This document shows, piece after piece, positions 25,656-34,328 of a DNA stretch of 64,000 nt. Origin of the DNA: Woeseiaceae bacterium (lineage in GTDB: Bacteria > Pseudomonadota > Gammaproteobacteria > Steroidobacterales > Woeseiaceae). Positions within the stretch are counted from its first letter, which is position 1; each line of letters starts with the position of its first letter. Under the pieces are notes generated by a model. That model saw only the letters and a list, made by a program, of their open reading frames with translations. It had not been told where the DNA came from and did no database searches. The stretch spans positions 153,038 to 217,037 of the forward strand of contig JAJFKP010000056.1 of NCBI GenBank assembly GCA_021773135.1, given 5' to 3'. The translations under genes were made by a program, and so were the position numbers.

Positions 25656-26096
25656 TCAGATCTCCACGTCTTTGTAACGGTCTTTCTTGCGCTCAATCAG
25701 CCGTTGGCGCAAAACTGAAACGAAAAGCAACAGGCCTCCGCCATAGAGCCCTCCCACGATCAGTTTTTCCATGAGCCCCCACGATGCGAAATTCGTCAAA
25801 ACTTCGTAAACCACGAAACCAGCGGCGACCAGCGCCGCGCCAACTAGAAGCAGCCAGCCGATGCCACGGGTGGCTTTTACGGATGCATCATCCATTGTCT
25901 CTCTCCAGATATCATCGTCTACATGACTCAGCCTTGCAGCGCCCATATTGCTTCGCAGCAGCTTAATCTCTTCAAGGTCGTGCGTGCAGGTAGGGCATCC
26001 TTCAATATGCAGCCGGACTCGCTGCGAGTCCTGCTGCGTCAATTCACTATCGACGTAGCCGGACAACAATTCGCCGACATGCGATTCTTTATTCAC
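25656..26096 (-). CDS. Membrane-bound zinc-finger anti-sigma factor
   Basis: 146 residues. The zf-HC2-type N-terminus has 'HVGELLSGYVDSELT' and the metal site 'HIEGCPTC' (His-x3-Cys-x2-Cys), the anti-sigma domain of ZAS type. Two membrane helices follow, about residues 79-97 and 110-128, then a basic tail. It should hold the ECF sigma factor inactive until an envelope or redox signal. Its start overlaps the sigma gene by 8 bases, the usual arrangement for matched stoichiometry. Confidence 0.9.
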   Translation of the reverse strand: MNKESHVGELLSGYVDSELTQQDSQRVRLHIEGCPTCTHDLEEIKLLRSNMGAARLSHVDDDIWRETMDDASVKATRGIGWLLLVGAALVAAGFVVYEVLTNFASWGLMEKLIVGGLYGGGLLLFVSVLRQRLIERKKDRYKDVEI

Positions 26097-26598
26097 CTGG
26101 TCGTTCCTCGATTGCTTTAAAGGCCCTGGCCAATGCCATACGGGCTCTGTGAAGACGCGACATTACCGTTCCTGGCGCCACCTTGAGCACGGCGGCAATT
26201 TCCGCATAGGGCAAGTCCAGATAGTCACGCAGAACGACAATCTGCCGTTGTTCCGGCGTAATTTCAGACATTGCCAATTGCAGCAGTCGAGTGACGTCAG
26301 CAATCTCTGCAGCCCTTTCGGGCCCTGCTGACGGGTCTGCCAGTTCCTCTACCGGCGTGCCTCCCGATTTCCGTCGTCGCAGCAGGTCGATGCAGCGATT
26401 TCTCACCACCCGCAGGAACCATGGCCGCAACGGGCCTTTGGTGGGTTGATACGCGCTCGGCCGTTCCAGGACCGTCGTCAGGGCATCCTGGACGGCATCT
26501 GCAGCATCGTCGGTGTTGCCCATGATCTGGATTGCCAGGGCGTGGGCACCATTGCCGAGATCAGCCAATTCACGTCGCATTTGAGTCGTATTCATCAT
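26089..26598 (-). CDS. RNA polymerase ECF sigma factor
   Basis: Up to 169 residues. Region 2 reads 'HALAIQIMGNTDDAADAVQDALTTVLE' and 'PWFLRVVRNRCIDLLRRRK'; region 4 reads 'EITPEQRQIVVLRDYLDLPYAEIAAVLKVAPGTVMSRLHRARMAL', with the HTH. It should direct transcription of its own operon through the GGAAT-N16-CGTA element just upstream. Three candidate ATGs (26598, 26595, 26583) lie close together; any would fit. The operon is sigma, anti-sigma, YbjQ-like, SRPBCC. Confidence 0.92.
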   Translation of the reverse strand: MMNTTQMRRELADLGNGAHALAIQIMGNTDDAADAVQDALTTVLERPSAYQPTKGPLRPWFLRVVRNRCIDLLRRRKSGGTPVEELADPSAGPERAAEIADVTRLLQLAMSEITPEQRQIVVLRDYLDLPYAEIAAVLKVAPGTVMSRLHRARMALARAFKAIEERPGE

Positions 26599-26610
26599 CT
26601 TCAGATCAAA

Positions 26611-26635
26611 TACGCACCGGAAACGCCTTTATTCC
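26611..26635 (-). promoter_or_regulatory. ECF-type promoter for the sigma operon
   Basis: Reading the minus strand, GGAAT (26635-26631) is followed by 16 bases and CGTA (26614-26611). This matches the general GGAAC-N16-CGTT design of ECF promoters. Transcription would start about 7 bases downstream of CGTA, close to the first ATG at 26598, giving a very short leader. Confidence 0.55.
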
Positions 26636-26675
26636 CGTAATAATGAAAACTACGTTGGCGCCGGTTAAAAACCTG

Positions 26676-27449
26676 TCAGTCAGCCGCGGCAGGCGCGTTA
26701 AAATGCCCGGACCGCAGGAAAGTTGCTGTCTTATCGATTACTTCGTCGTTCCTCATAATGAACGAATGTGACACCGGAACGACGAGAAAATCTGTCATGC
26801 CGTCCGCCTTGGTTCTCTCCACCGTCACCTTGCCGTCGTCCTGTTCCGGCAAAACGGCCGACATAAACGGGTTGATCGTCCCCGTCCCGGCAATTACCCC
26901 GAGTTCGAAATTTACCGGTTCCAGTCGCGCCGGTATATCAGATTCACTCGTGCCGAGCTGCAGCCCCGCTTCCCCGGAGATCATCCGCGTCAGGCCCCAG
27001 TCCCTGGTTCGATCAATTACCTCGCTGCCCTGGTTTGGCGGAGCGAGCATCACGACACGACCCAGCTCCGGAATCGGATCGAGACCATGCGCATAGCGCA
27101 GCAAGATGCCGCCCATTGAATGCGTCACAAAATGAATTTTGTTCGCGCCACTCAGCCGGCACTGATCGAGTCCACTGTTTACTGCTAACGGCGCCAGTCC
27201 CTCAACCGTGCCCTGTTGCGACGGATAGTCGACGTTGGCGGTTGAAAAACCCTCTTGCTGTAATGCTGCCGCCATCTTGCCCATTGTGCGCCAGCTGCGG
27301 TTCAGGCCGTGCAGCAACACGACGCATTCCGATGCATCATCCAATGACACCAGGTTAGTGCGGGTCGTCGTGGCACAACTGCTCAATGCCACGACCACGC
27401 TTAACGAGAATACGATCGAGTGCCGCAGGAATCGCGCATGCATTCTCAA
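26676..27449 (-). CDS. Lipase/PGAP1-like alpha/beta hydrolase lipoprotein
   Basis: 257 residues. A lipobox ('VALSSC') follows the signal region, so it is a lipoprotein. The core has 'CVVLLHGLNRSWRTMGKM' as oxyanion loop, the nucleophile elbow 'THSMGG' with Ser near residue 127, 'VVMLAPPNQGSE', and a C-terminal 'PVSHSFIM' that contains the catalytic His. It resembles RsbQ/PGAP1-like esterases. Substrate unknown; outer-membrane or periplasmic. The start is likely TTG at 27449, seven bases after GAGGA; an ATG lies 6 bases in. Confidence 0.82.
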   Translation of the reverse strand: MRMHARFLRHSIVFSLSVVVALSSCATTTRTNLVSLDDASECVVLLHGLNRSWRTMGKMAAALQQEGFSTANVDYPSQQGTVEGLAPLAVNSGLDQCRLSGANKIHFVTHSMGGILLRYAHGLDPIPELGRVVMLAPPNQGSEVIDRTRDWGLTRMISGEAGLQLGTSESDIPARLEPVNFELGVIAGTGTINPFMSAVLPEQDDGKVTVERTKADGMTDFLVVPVSHSFIMRNDEVIDKTATFLRSGHFNAPAAAD

Positions 27450-27695
27450 GTATTCGTCCTCAAGCGGCTGTCCTCATGGTGATGCGCGCTGGCCGGTCTT
27501 CGGCGCGACGCAATGTCGTCGGATGGGTGTTCATGCGCGATTGTATATAATTATGGCCTCGCGACGGTAAAATAACGCACTCATGTTGCCTTGATCTAAG
27601 TATTTCGCAGGGATTTGGAACCCGGCGGTGCCGCCGCAGGTCATAGACTAATGAGGGCATCGGCCCCCATCAAAAGATCGAAAACGTAAATTCCC

Positions 27696-28274
27696 ATGCG
27701 CAGAATCGTCAGGCTTCTTATATTCGTAACGGCCTTCATGGCCCTGGCCGGGGCGTCGCTTTGGGCGACATCGATGGCACTCGAGCCAACGCCGTATGCG
27801 GCGCCGACGCCCCCCGATCCGGCCCGGGAAGCCGAGGCGGTGGTTCAGGTCTATGGCGCGGATGTGTGGGGCTTTCGCGGGCATTTTGCAATTCATACCT
27901 GGGTCGCGACAAAAGCGCGCGATGCTGACACCTATCAAATTTACCAGGTCATCGGATGGCGGCAGCGTCGCGGGCGCCCTGTGTTGAGCATCAGCGAGGG
28001 CCGCCCGGACAAGCCCTGGTATGGCTCCCCCGCAATACTGTTACAAGAGAAGCGAGGTGCCGCGGCTGAGACGCTTGTGGCAGAAGTCGAGCGTGCGGTG
28101 CGTGACTACCCCTACCAGGATGAGTACAAGATGTGGCCGGGCCCCAACAGCAATTCTTTCGTAGCCTGGATCGCGCTCGAAGTCCCGGAACTGGAACTCG
28201 AACTCCCGCTGAAGGCGATTGGCCAGTCCTGGATGAACCGTAATTACAGGGAAATCGCTTCAAACAAGCCGTGA
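27696..28274 (+). CDS. DUF3750 protein with N-terminal membrane anchor
   Basis: 192 residues. One hydrophobic N-terminal segment ('LLIFVTAFMALAGASLWATS') anchors the protein. The DUF3750 body shows 'VVQVYGADVWGFRGHFAIHTW', 'YQVIGW' and the typical 'MWPGPNSNSFVAWIALEVPEL', resembling papain-fold NlpC/P60-type or DUF3750 hydrolases, with His and Asn that could be catalytic. The fold prediction is inference. It is followed 15 bases later by a PrsW-like protease gene. Confidence 0.82.
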   Translation: MRRIVRLLIFVTAFMALAGASLWATSMALEPTPYAAPTPPDPAREAEAVVQVYGADVWGFRGHFAIHTWVATKARDADTYQIYQVIGWRQRRGRPVLSISEGRPDKPWYGSPAILLQEKRGAAAETLVAEVERAVRDYPYQDEYKMWPGPNSNSFVAWIALEVPELELELPLKAIGQSWMNRNYREIASNKP

Positions 28275-28289
28275 AGTTGACGGCGCGAT

Positions 28290-29033
28290 GTGAACTTCAG
28301 CAACGCCGGCAAAGCGATAAAGTATGACAATTCCAGCATGTCGTTTTCTATGCTCATACTGCCGATAATCCTGCCCGTTCTGTTTTGGGCCGGTTATCAC
28401 TATCACAAGGACAGACACCTGCCCGAACCTGTCGGACATCTGGTGGTCGCGTTTCTGCTGGGCGCGGGTTCTTACTGGCTCGGCATTTCAATGTATGAGG
28501 GACTGGGTTTCCTCGGCCTCAGGCAGGATGCCTATTTGCTGGCAGAAGAAGATCCTGCCGGTCTGTTTCTGTATGCCCTGCTGGCTATCGGACCTATCGA
28601 GGAACTGGCCAAGCTCATTCCATTTGTTTTAGTGGTCATTCGCTTCGCGGAATTCGACGAGCCGATCGACGGCATAATCTATGCCTCGTTCATCGCGCTG
28701 GGATTTTCCGCCGTTGAAAATTTTTTCTACCTCGGATTCGTCAGCAATCTGGTCGCGATTGCCAGAGGGTTTGCTGGTCCGATCGTGCACATTGTGCTGG
28801 CGTCAATATGGGGTTACTACATCGGGCGTGCCTGGTTGCAACGAGCGCATGTCGTTAAAGTCACCGTCTTGAGCCTGGGCGTTGCTGCTCTATTGCACGG
28901 TGTTTACGACTATCTTGTAATTGCTATGCCGGCATATGCTCTGCCAATCTCTGCACTTCTGGTTGCAGGCGTGTGGATCTGGCGGCTGGTTTTGTTGCGA
29001 ACCCTGCACCGCGAAGCGCGTGACGCGCCCTGA
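28290..29033 (+). CDS. PrsW family intramembrane metalloprotease
   Basis: Up to 247 residues with about eight hydrophobic segments. Conserved catalytic motifs are present: 'GPIEELAKLIPF' (EE), 'GFSAVENFFY' (E), 'GPIVHIVLASIWGYYIG' (H) and 'LLHGVYDYL' (H), as in PrsW/CPBP-like glutamic-type metalloproteases that cut anti-sigma factors in the membrane. The start codon is uncertain: GTG at 28290, or ATG at 28338, which would place the N-terminus just before the first helix. An anti-sigma factor of the ECF system sits about 2.2 kb away; a functional link is only speculation. Confidence 0.85.
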   Translation: MNFSNAGKAIKYDNSSMSFSMLILPIILPVLFWAGYHYHKDRHLPEPVGHLVVAFLLGAGSYWLGISMYEGLGFLGLRQDAYLLAEEDPAGLFLYALLAIGPIEELAKLIPFVLVVIRFAEFDEPIDGIIYASFIALGFSAVENFFYLGFVSNLVAIARGFAGPIVHIVLASIWGYYIGRAWLQRAHVVKVTVLSLGVAALLHGVYDYLVIAMPAYALPISALLVAGVWIWRLVLLRTLHREARDAP

Positions 29034-29071
29034 CATTGTCTTATGCTGAAGCCTGGATAACGGGCCCGTGA

Positions 29072-29236
29072 TCAGGTGTGGTTATAGGGATTGTAGGCGC
29101 CGTAGGTCGACGCTTCATCGGTGTCGCCGTCCTCAAGTCTTAGCTCGCTTTGCTCCTGCTCCATAAGCTCCTTACAGCGCTTCTGAATCTGGGACAATTT
29201 CAGCGATACATTTGATTGTGATAACGGTGTGTCCAT
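29072..29236 (-). CDS. Small hypothetical protein, 54 residues
   Basis: A short frame from ATG (29234-29236) to TGA. The sequence begins MDTPLSQSNVSLKLSQIQKR and ends in a Tyr/Asn-rich tail (TYGAYNPYNHT), with an acidic middle (QEQSELRLEDGDTDEAS). CAGG lies 8 bases upstream. It has no hydrophobic segment and no known family; the stable helical region and soluble composition make translation plausible. Located in the gap between the PrsW gene and a membrane protein gene. Confidence 0.5.
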   Translation of the reverse strand: MDTPLSQSNVSLKLSQIQKRCKELMEQEQSELRLEDGDTDEASTYGAYNPYNHT

Positions 29237-29406
29237 TTGGTTGCCTGGTTTTCCCGGTTAGTTTTTATGTCTCTGTCTGGCGACAGACTTATATGTCGCA
29301 GTATAGAGACAGCAGCGCCGAAAAATTGTGAACAAGATCACACAAAAACACCGATTTCGATCGTAATCGGCCGGATTATGGCAATTTGGCGCTTAATTGC
29401 GCCGAA

Positions 29407-29715
29407 TTATGTTTTCAGACGGTCGACAATCGACATTACGATGACCGTGCAGGCCGCTGCATTGAGCAGTGCGCTTACGTGAGCGAGGACGTCCGTGAGA
29501 TAGATGCCGATCGTCGGGATAGGCATCAGGGCGCCGTGGACCAACGCCAGGGTCAGCGTCATGACCATGAACGAAATCCGTCGATCTTCCACAATGAAAT
29601 AGCCACCTAGCAGGCCCAGGATCGCGATAATCATCTCTGCGGCCGGAATGGTGACAAGCCCGGCGACAACGGCGAACAGGACCGCGACCAGCCGAATGAT
29701 TCTGGATACATCCAT
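29407..29715 (-). CDS. Small four-helix membrane protein
   Basis: About 102 residues with four tightly packed helices (VLFAVVAGLVTIPAAEMIIA, ILGLLGGYF, FMVMTLTLALVHGALM, LLNAAACTVIVMSIV). The C-terminus is basic (DRLKT). Similar short proteins are common in marine proteobacteria and have no known role. The ATG at 29713-29715 with AAGGG about 8 bases upstream is preferred to a longer frame reaching 29754. The AT-rich stretch 29810-29870 upstream probably holds its promoter. Confidence 0.65.
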   Translation of the reverse strand: MDVSRIIRLVAVLFAVVAGLVTIPAAEMIIAILGLLGGYFIVEDRRISFMVMTLTLALVHGALMPIPTIGIYLTDVLAHVSALLNAAACTVIVMSIVDRLKT

Positions 29716-29910
29716 AGCAATACCCTTTTCTTTTTCTTGTTTTTCCGCAGGCACGATGCAGGCGCATGTGGCAGGCGGGTTCCATAGTCTAGCAGCAAAG
29801 CGAAAATGCTTTCTTATTAAATAAAAACAATAATTTACACTAATTATTTAATCTTTTTTCAAATAAGGCTTTGTTGGCGTGAACGGCATTTCGCAGACGT
29901 TTCCGACCAA

Positions 29911-31098
29911 TCACAACTCGCGGAGCGCGGTGGTTACTGGCAGGCGCACCGCCCGAATCGCCGGGAACAGTCCGCCGACCAGGCCGATCACAATCGCGGC
30001 GATCAGACCCTGCACAATAAGAGTCGGAGAGACCGCGAAATCAAAGACAACCTGGCTAAAGCTGGCGGAATTCAGAGTCGAAACCGTGAAGCCATTCAGG
30101 AAGAGCCAGGCAAGTCCACCGCCAAGGATTCCGCCGATAATCGCAAGTGCTCCGGACTCGATGATGACCGATATCAAGATGGCCAGCGGCCGAAAACCGA
30201 TCGCCCGCAATGTTGCAATTTCTTTTGCACGCGCCGATATCGATGAATACATGGTATTCAAAGCGCCAAAAATGGCGCCAATCGACATCAGGATTGTCAG
30301 GGGGTAACCCACGAAGCTTATGAGGTCGGACATTGCCTTGGATTGCTGTGAGTAGAACTCGCGCTCATTGACAACATCAACATCGATGCGCGGATCTGCA
30401 TCGAGTGCAGCCTTCAGTTCGTCGATCGAATCCGGCGACTGCAGTTTGGCACGGACCGTCTGGAACGAATTACCCCGCCGGTAGGTTGCCTGTACGACCC
30501 GCACGTCGGCCCAAAGCTCGGATTCCGACACGCTGCCGTCGTCCTCGAAAACGCCGACAACGGTCCACTCAACGACACCGAACGGTATAGTCCCGCCCAG
30601 TTCAAGGCCTTTGAACTGTCGCTGTGCGCTTCGACCGACCACCAGTTCATTTTTACCTTCCTCGAAACTGCGGCCCTCAATAATGCTCATGTTTTCCCGA
30701 ATCGCGAAAGCACCCGGCTGCACGCCCCGCAACGGGACATTTGCCGACTCATCCGTTGATTTCTTCGCCACGTCGACGACGACATATAGTTCGCCCGAGA
30801 CTTCTGGCGCCGTGCTATTCCTGCGGACTCCGGGTGCAGTCCGAATGATCTGGATCTGCTCATTGCTAATCGCACTGGCAAGCTCGCCCGTTGAGCCTGC
30901 GCGAAGAATCACAACGCTGTCCGTCGCACCGGCCGCGATCATGGTCTTTTTGAAGCCGCTTGCCATCGAAAGCACACCGGCGAAAACACCGACCACGGCC
31001 GCTACGCCGACTATAGCAACCAGCGACGCCCCCAGTCGTTGCGGGATGCTGCGCAGATTTAGGACCGTTACGGCAATGATTTGTTGAAGCCACGACAC
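29911..31098 (-). CDS. FtsX-type ABC transporter permease (second permease of MacAB-like exporter)
   Basis: About 395 residues. MacB/FtsX layout: an N-terminal helix ('LGASLVAIVGVAAVVGVFAGVL'), a large periplasmic domain (about 50-270) with 'ELVVGRSAQRQFKGLELGG', then three helices near the C-terminus, ending 'GLFPAIRAVRLPVTTALREL', the FtsX signature. GTG at 31098 with GAGG about 9 bases upstream fits better than the longer TTG frame to 31131, which overlaps the preceding gene. Acts with the ATPase and adaptor to move envelope substrates outward. Confidence 0.85.
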   Translation of the reverse strand: MSWLQQIIAVTVLNLRSIPQRLGASLVAIVGVAAVVGVFAGVLSMASGFKKTMIAAGATDSVVILRAGSTGELASAISNEQIQIIRTAPGVRRNSTAPEVSGELYVVVDVAKKSTDESANVPLRGVQPGAFAIRENMSIIEGRSFEEGKNELVVGRSAQRQFKGLELGGTIPFGVVEWTVVGVFEDDGSVSESELWADVRVVQATYRRGNSFQTVRAKLQSPDSIDELKAALDADPRIDVDVVNEREFYSQQSKAMSDLISFVGYPLTILMSIGAIFGALNTMYSSISARAKEIATLRAIGFRPLAILISVIIESGALAIIGGILGGGLAWLFLNGFTVSTLNSASFSQVVFDFAVSPTLIVQGLIAAIVIGLVGGLFPAIRAVRLPVTTALREL

Positions 31099-31108
31099 TG
31101 GATCAGCC

Positions 31109-32257
31109 TCAGGCGCGCGAAAGCGCGTCAATTATCGTGAGTCGCATGGCGCGAATCGCGGGAAATATGCCGGCCAGCAATCCGGCAAGCAGTATATAGA
31201 CGCCACCTTGCATTAGTGCGGCACCATCCAGATAAAATCCGGGAAGCGGCACGAGACCTAATACATTGACAATCAGCACTGCCACGCCAAGACCAAGACC
31301 GCCGCCAATTAACATGACGAAGGTCGATTCGGCCAGGACAATACCCAACACGCCTTTATCCTGGAAACCCAAAGTCTTTAAAACCGCAAGCTCCGGAATT
31401 CGCTCGCGCACGGATTGCGCCATCGTGTTTCCTGACACCAGTAATATCGTGAAAAACACGGCTGTCAGGATCAGGCTGATGATGAGGGCAATGTTACCGT
31501 ACTGACTAATGAATGATTCAGCGAAGGCCGCCTCGGTGCTGGTCTTGGTCTGGTTCGGTGAGTTCGCGAACTGCGTATCGACTGCGTTGGCAATCTCAGC
31601 CGCATTGCCAGCCCCGTCAATACTCAGGATGAACCACCCCATTGTGCCGTTGCCAAATGCCCGCCCCTCGTCAAAGTAGTCATACTGGATCAGCATCAGT
31701 TGGGTATTACCGCGCGGATCGTCGCTGTCGAATACGCCGGCTATCTCGAAATCCCAGACCTGGCCACCGCTCTTGTTGGTCCAGATAGATGAGTACATCG
31801 GAATTCGGTCACCAACTGACCATTCAAACGCCTCCATCAGGTCACGCCCGACCAGTACGCTGTCTCGCGTCCTCATCCACCTGTCGCGCTGCTCTTCCGC
31901 TACCAGGACCTCCGGGTAAACGCCCAGGTAGCGCTCCGGGTCGACCGCAAACTGTGCAAACTGGTTCTTCGGGTCCTGGTAATAGCCGCCAAACCAGCTT
32001 GCATGTGCTACGCGTTCTACGCCTGCAACGGACTCGATTCGCTGCAGATAAGCTGACGGCAGCGAATTGATGATTGAGATTTTGTCCAGCGTGACCAGCC
32101 GTTGCGCGTTCGCCAGGTCAGCAGAGCCGCCGAACACCTGGTTAAGCGCACTCAGCAGCCCGAAGAGCAGAAACGCGATGAAAACCGACAATATCGTCAG
32201 GATGGTTCTTACCTTTTTGCGCCACAGGCTTTTCCATACCAGGTAAAGATACTTCAT
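31109..32257 (-). CDS. FtsX-type ABC transporter permease (first permease of exporter)
   Basis: 382 residues. N-terminal helix with 'RKKVRTILTILSVFIAFLLFGLLSALNQVF', periplasmic MacB_PCD domain containing 'VLVGRDLMEAFEWSVGDRIPM', and three C-terminal helices closing 'GIFPAIRAMRLTIIDALSRA', the FtsX fingerprint. Its ATG overlaps the ATPase stop (ATGA), so translation is coupled. Two distinct FtsX permeases next to one LolD-like ATPase suggest a heterodimeric exporter, unlike the homodimeric MacB. Confidence 0.9.
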   Translation of the reverse strand: MKYLYLVWKSLWRKKVRTILTILSVFIAFLLFGLLSALNQVFGGSADLANAQRLVTLDKISIINSLPSAYLQRIESVAGVERVAHASWFGGYYQDPKNQFAQFAVDPERYLGVYPEVLVAEEQRDRWMRTRDSVLVGRDLMEAFEWSVGDRIPMYSSIWTNKSGGQVWDFEIAGVFDSDDPRGNTQLMLIQYDYFDEGRAFGNGTMGWFILSIDGAGNAAEIANAVDTQFANSPNQTKTSTEAAFAESFISQYGNIALIISLILTAVFFTILLVSGNTMAQSVRERIPELAVLKTLGFQDKGVLGIVLAESTFVMLIGGGLGLGVAVLIVNVLGLVPLPGFYLDGAALMQGGVYILLAGLLAGIFPAIRAMRLTIIDALSRA

Positions 32258-32943
32258 GCCGCGACCTCCGTAGCCAGTGTCCCTTTGTCCATATGCAGTA
32301 CGTGTTTCGCATATTCCGCCGCCTGCGCATCATGGGTCACCATAACGATAGTTTTGTTGTGGTCTCGATTCAGGGCCTGCAGCAACTGCAAAATCTCGTC
32401 GGCTGTTTCACGATCCAGGTCGCCGGTGGGCTCGTCACACAAAAGTAAATTGGGATCGGAAACAATTGCCCGTGCAATAGCAACACGTTGCTCCTGACCG
32501 CCAGACAATTCGCGGGGATAGTGGTTGGCACGATCTTCGAGGCCCACAATTGACAGCGCGGTCGCGGCTCGGCGGGCGCGCTCTTTACCATTCAGATTGG
32601 TCAGGAGCAACGGCAGCTCGACATTCTTCTGTGCTGTCAGGACCGGCAGCAGATTGTAAAACTGGAAGATGAAGCCGATATTATTTGCGCGCCACCTGGA
32701 AAGCGCGCTCGACGACATGTTCTGGAGTTCGTCGTTGCCGACCCTGACACTTCCTGATGTTGGCTTGTCAAGGCCACCCAGCATGTTGAGCAACGTGGTC
32801 TTTCCTGAACCTGATGGACCCATCAATGCCAGGAAGTCTCCCTCCTCGATTGTCAGATCGAGTTTGTGCAGAACCTCAACTTTTTCCTTGCCTTTCTGAT
32901 AGGTTCTGCTGATATCTGTCAAGACGACAAGATCTTTGCTCAT
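32254..32943 (-). CDS. LolD/MacB-type ABC ATPase
   Basis: 229 residues. Walker A MGPSGSGKTT, Q-loop 'FIFQFYNLLPVL', signature LSGGQEQR, Walker B LLLCDEPTGDLD and His switch 'MVTHD'. The 'GPSGSGKTTLLNMLGGLDKPTSG' stretch is diagnostic for the LolD/MacB subfamily that drives FtsX-like permeases. Overlaps the permease gene downstream by 4 bases; begins 23 bases after the adaptor gene. Confidence 0.93.
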   Translation of the reverse strand: MSKDLVVLTDISRTYQKGKEKVEVLHKLDLTIEEGDFLALMGPSGSGKTTLLNMLGGLDKPTSGSVRVGNDELQNMSSSALSRWRANNIGFIFQFYNLLPVLTAQKNVELPLLLTNLNGKERARRAATALSIVGLEDRANHYPRELSGGQEQRVAIARAIVSDPNLLLCDEPTGDLDRETADEILQLLQALNRDHNKTIVMVTHDAQAAEYAKHVLHMDKGTLATEVAA

Positions 32944-32966
32944 AGTGCTGTCCTTACCCGTTCAGA

Positions 32967-34238
32967 TTATTGTGAGATCCGAATACCCTGGCCAGGGGTC
33001 AATTCCGCTTCGGCTGCGACCACGATCCGGTCGCCAGCGCCAAGGCCCGCGACAACCTGCTGCCTCGCGCCGGAACTCGGGCCTGTCGTGATTGCGCGCC
33101 GCTGCACCGCGTCGTTACGAATGATCCAGACAAATGTTCCTTCGCTATCAGTCCTGATTGCATCCCGGCTGACAAATATTGTGGCTGCCGGCGCTTCAGC
33201 TTTTGACTGCTGTTTTCCCAGAAAAGCCACTTTCACGCCCATATCGCGCAGCACCCGGCTATCGATTTCGCGAAAACCGATGCGTACTCTGACCGTCGCT
33301 TTTTGCCTGTCAGCGGTCGGGACGATCGCAATGACTTCCGCTGGTATTTGCCAATCCGGATAGGCGTCGAGCACGGCATTGACCGACTGGCCCGACTGCA
33401 CCCGTTGTATATAGGCCTCATTAACGTCGACTTCAATTTCAAGAGATGCCATATCGACGATCGTGCATATGCCTGTACGCGTGAATCCGCCCCCTGCCGA
33501 TATCGGCGATATCATCTCGCCGGGCTGTGCGTTTTTTGTTACCACCACGCCAGCGAACGGGGCACGGATGATTGTGTTATCCATTTGATCCCTGGAAACG
33601 TCGACGCTGCGACGCGCAACCACAACGTTTCCTTCGCCCGAGACCAGTCTTGCACGTAAGGTATCAGCATTGGCCCGAGCTGCATCGAGGTCCGCGGCAC
33701 TGGCAAGTTGCCGGCGTGCCAGCTCTTCAGCCCGACCAAGATCGAGTTCTGCTTGTGTAAGCTGCGCACGCACTTCGTCAAGCGCGGCTTTCGCGGAACC
33801 CAACTGTGCTTCGGCTAATGCGAGCTGCGCTTTTTGCGTGCTATTGTCCAGTCGGGCAACCACCTGGTCTTTTGCAACGGTCATGCCCTCCTCGATCAGA
33901 ACCTCGAGAACTTTACCTGCAATCTTGGAACTGACGGTCGCCTGCCGTCGTGCAACGACATAGCCTGAAGCATCCAGCACACTGGCGCCTGCGGTATTCG
34001 CCTGTGTGATTCTTACTGTCTCCGACTGGACTTCGATGGGACCATTCAGAATCGCTGTCAGGAGTAATCCCACGACGCCAATTGCAACGATGACACCACC
34101 CAGCACCCAGGGCCATCGGCGAGGTTTCGCAGGGGCTTCGGTACGGTCGATTTTGAGTTCGGAAAGGCGATCGATCTTGTCGTTCACAGCACTGTTGTTA
34201 TTCTTTGGGCCGCCCAGTTTACTGTGCATCCCCCGCAT
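32967..34238 (-). CDS. HlyD/MacA-type periplasmic adaptor
   Basis: 423 residues. A single N-terminal membrane helix ('WPWVLGGVIVAIGVVGLLLTAIL'), then a lipoyl half ('ASGYVVARRQATVSSKIAGKVLEVLIEEGMTV'), a coiled-coil hairpin (about 125-205), the second lipoyl half ('IRAPFAGVVVTKNAQPGEMISP') and beta barrels. This is the membrane-fusion adaptor of the downstream exporter, spanning the periplasm toward an outer-membrane channel, none of which is encoded here. Start ATG is at 34236-34238, or three codons later. First gene of the operon; a Fur-box-like element lies about 90 bases upstream. Confidence 0.9.
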   Translation of the reverse strand: MRGMHSKLGGPKNNNSAVNDKIDRLSELKIDRTEAPAKPRRWPWVLGGVIVAIGVVGLLLTAILNGPIEVQSETVRITQANTAGASVLDASGYVVARRQATVSSKIAGKVLEVLIEEGMTVAKDQVVARLDNSTQKAQLALAEAQLGSAKAALDEVRAQLTQAELDLGRAEELARRQLASAADLDAARANADTLRARLVSGEGNVVVARRSVDVSRDQMDNTIIRAPFAGVVVTKNAQPGEMISPISAGGGFTRTGICTIVDMASLEIEVDVNEAYIQRVQSGQSVNAVLDAYPDWQIPAEVIAIVPTADRQKATVRVRIGFREIDSRVLRDMGVKVAFLGKQQSKAEAPAATIFVSRDAIRTDSEGTFVWIIRNDAVQRRAITTGPSSGARQQVVAGLGAGDRIVVAAEAELTPGQGIRISQ

Positions 34239-34328
34239 GCGCTACATAGGCGGAACCTGATGTTGAGTTCGATTGGCACGCAGCTTGCCTGATGTCCGGT
34301 GGTCCTTGCGACCTCCGGCGATGGCCGT

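Noticed and set aside
27623..27636. CGGCGG-TG-CCGCCG dyad upstream of the DUF3750 gene
   Set aside because: Two-base loop is too tight for a stable hairpin and no T-run follows; probably incidental in GC-rich DNA.
29815..29875. AT-rich stretch as a replication origin or integration site
   Set aside because: No DnaA-box cluster, direct repeats or tRNA fragment; more simply the promoter region of the small membrane protein gene.
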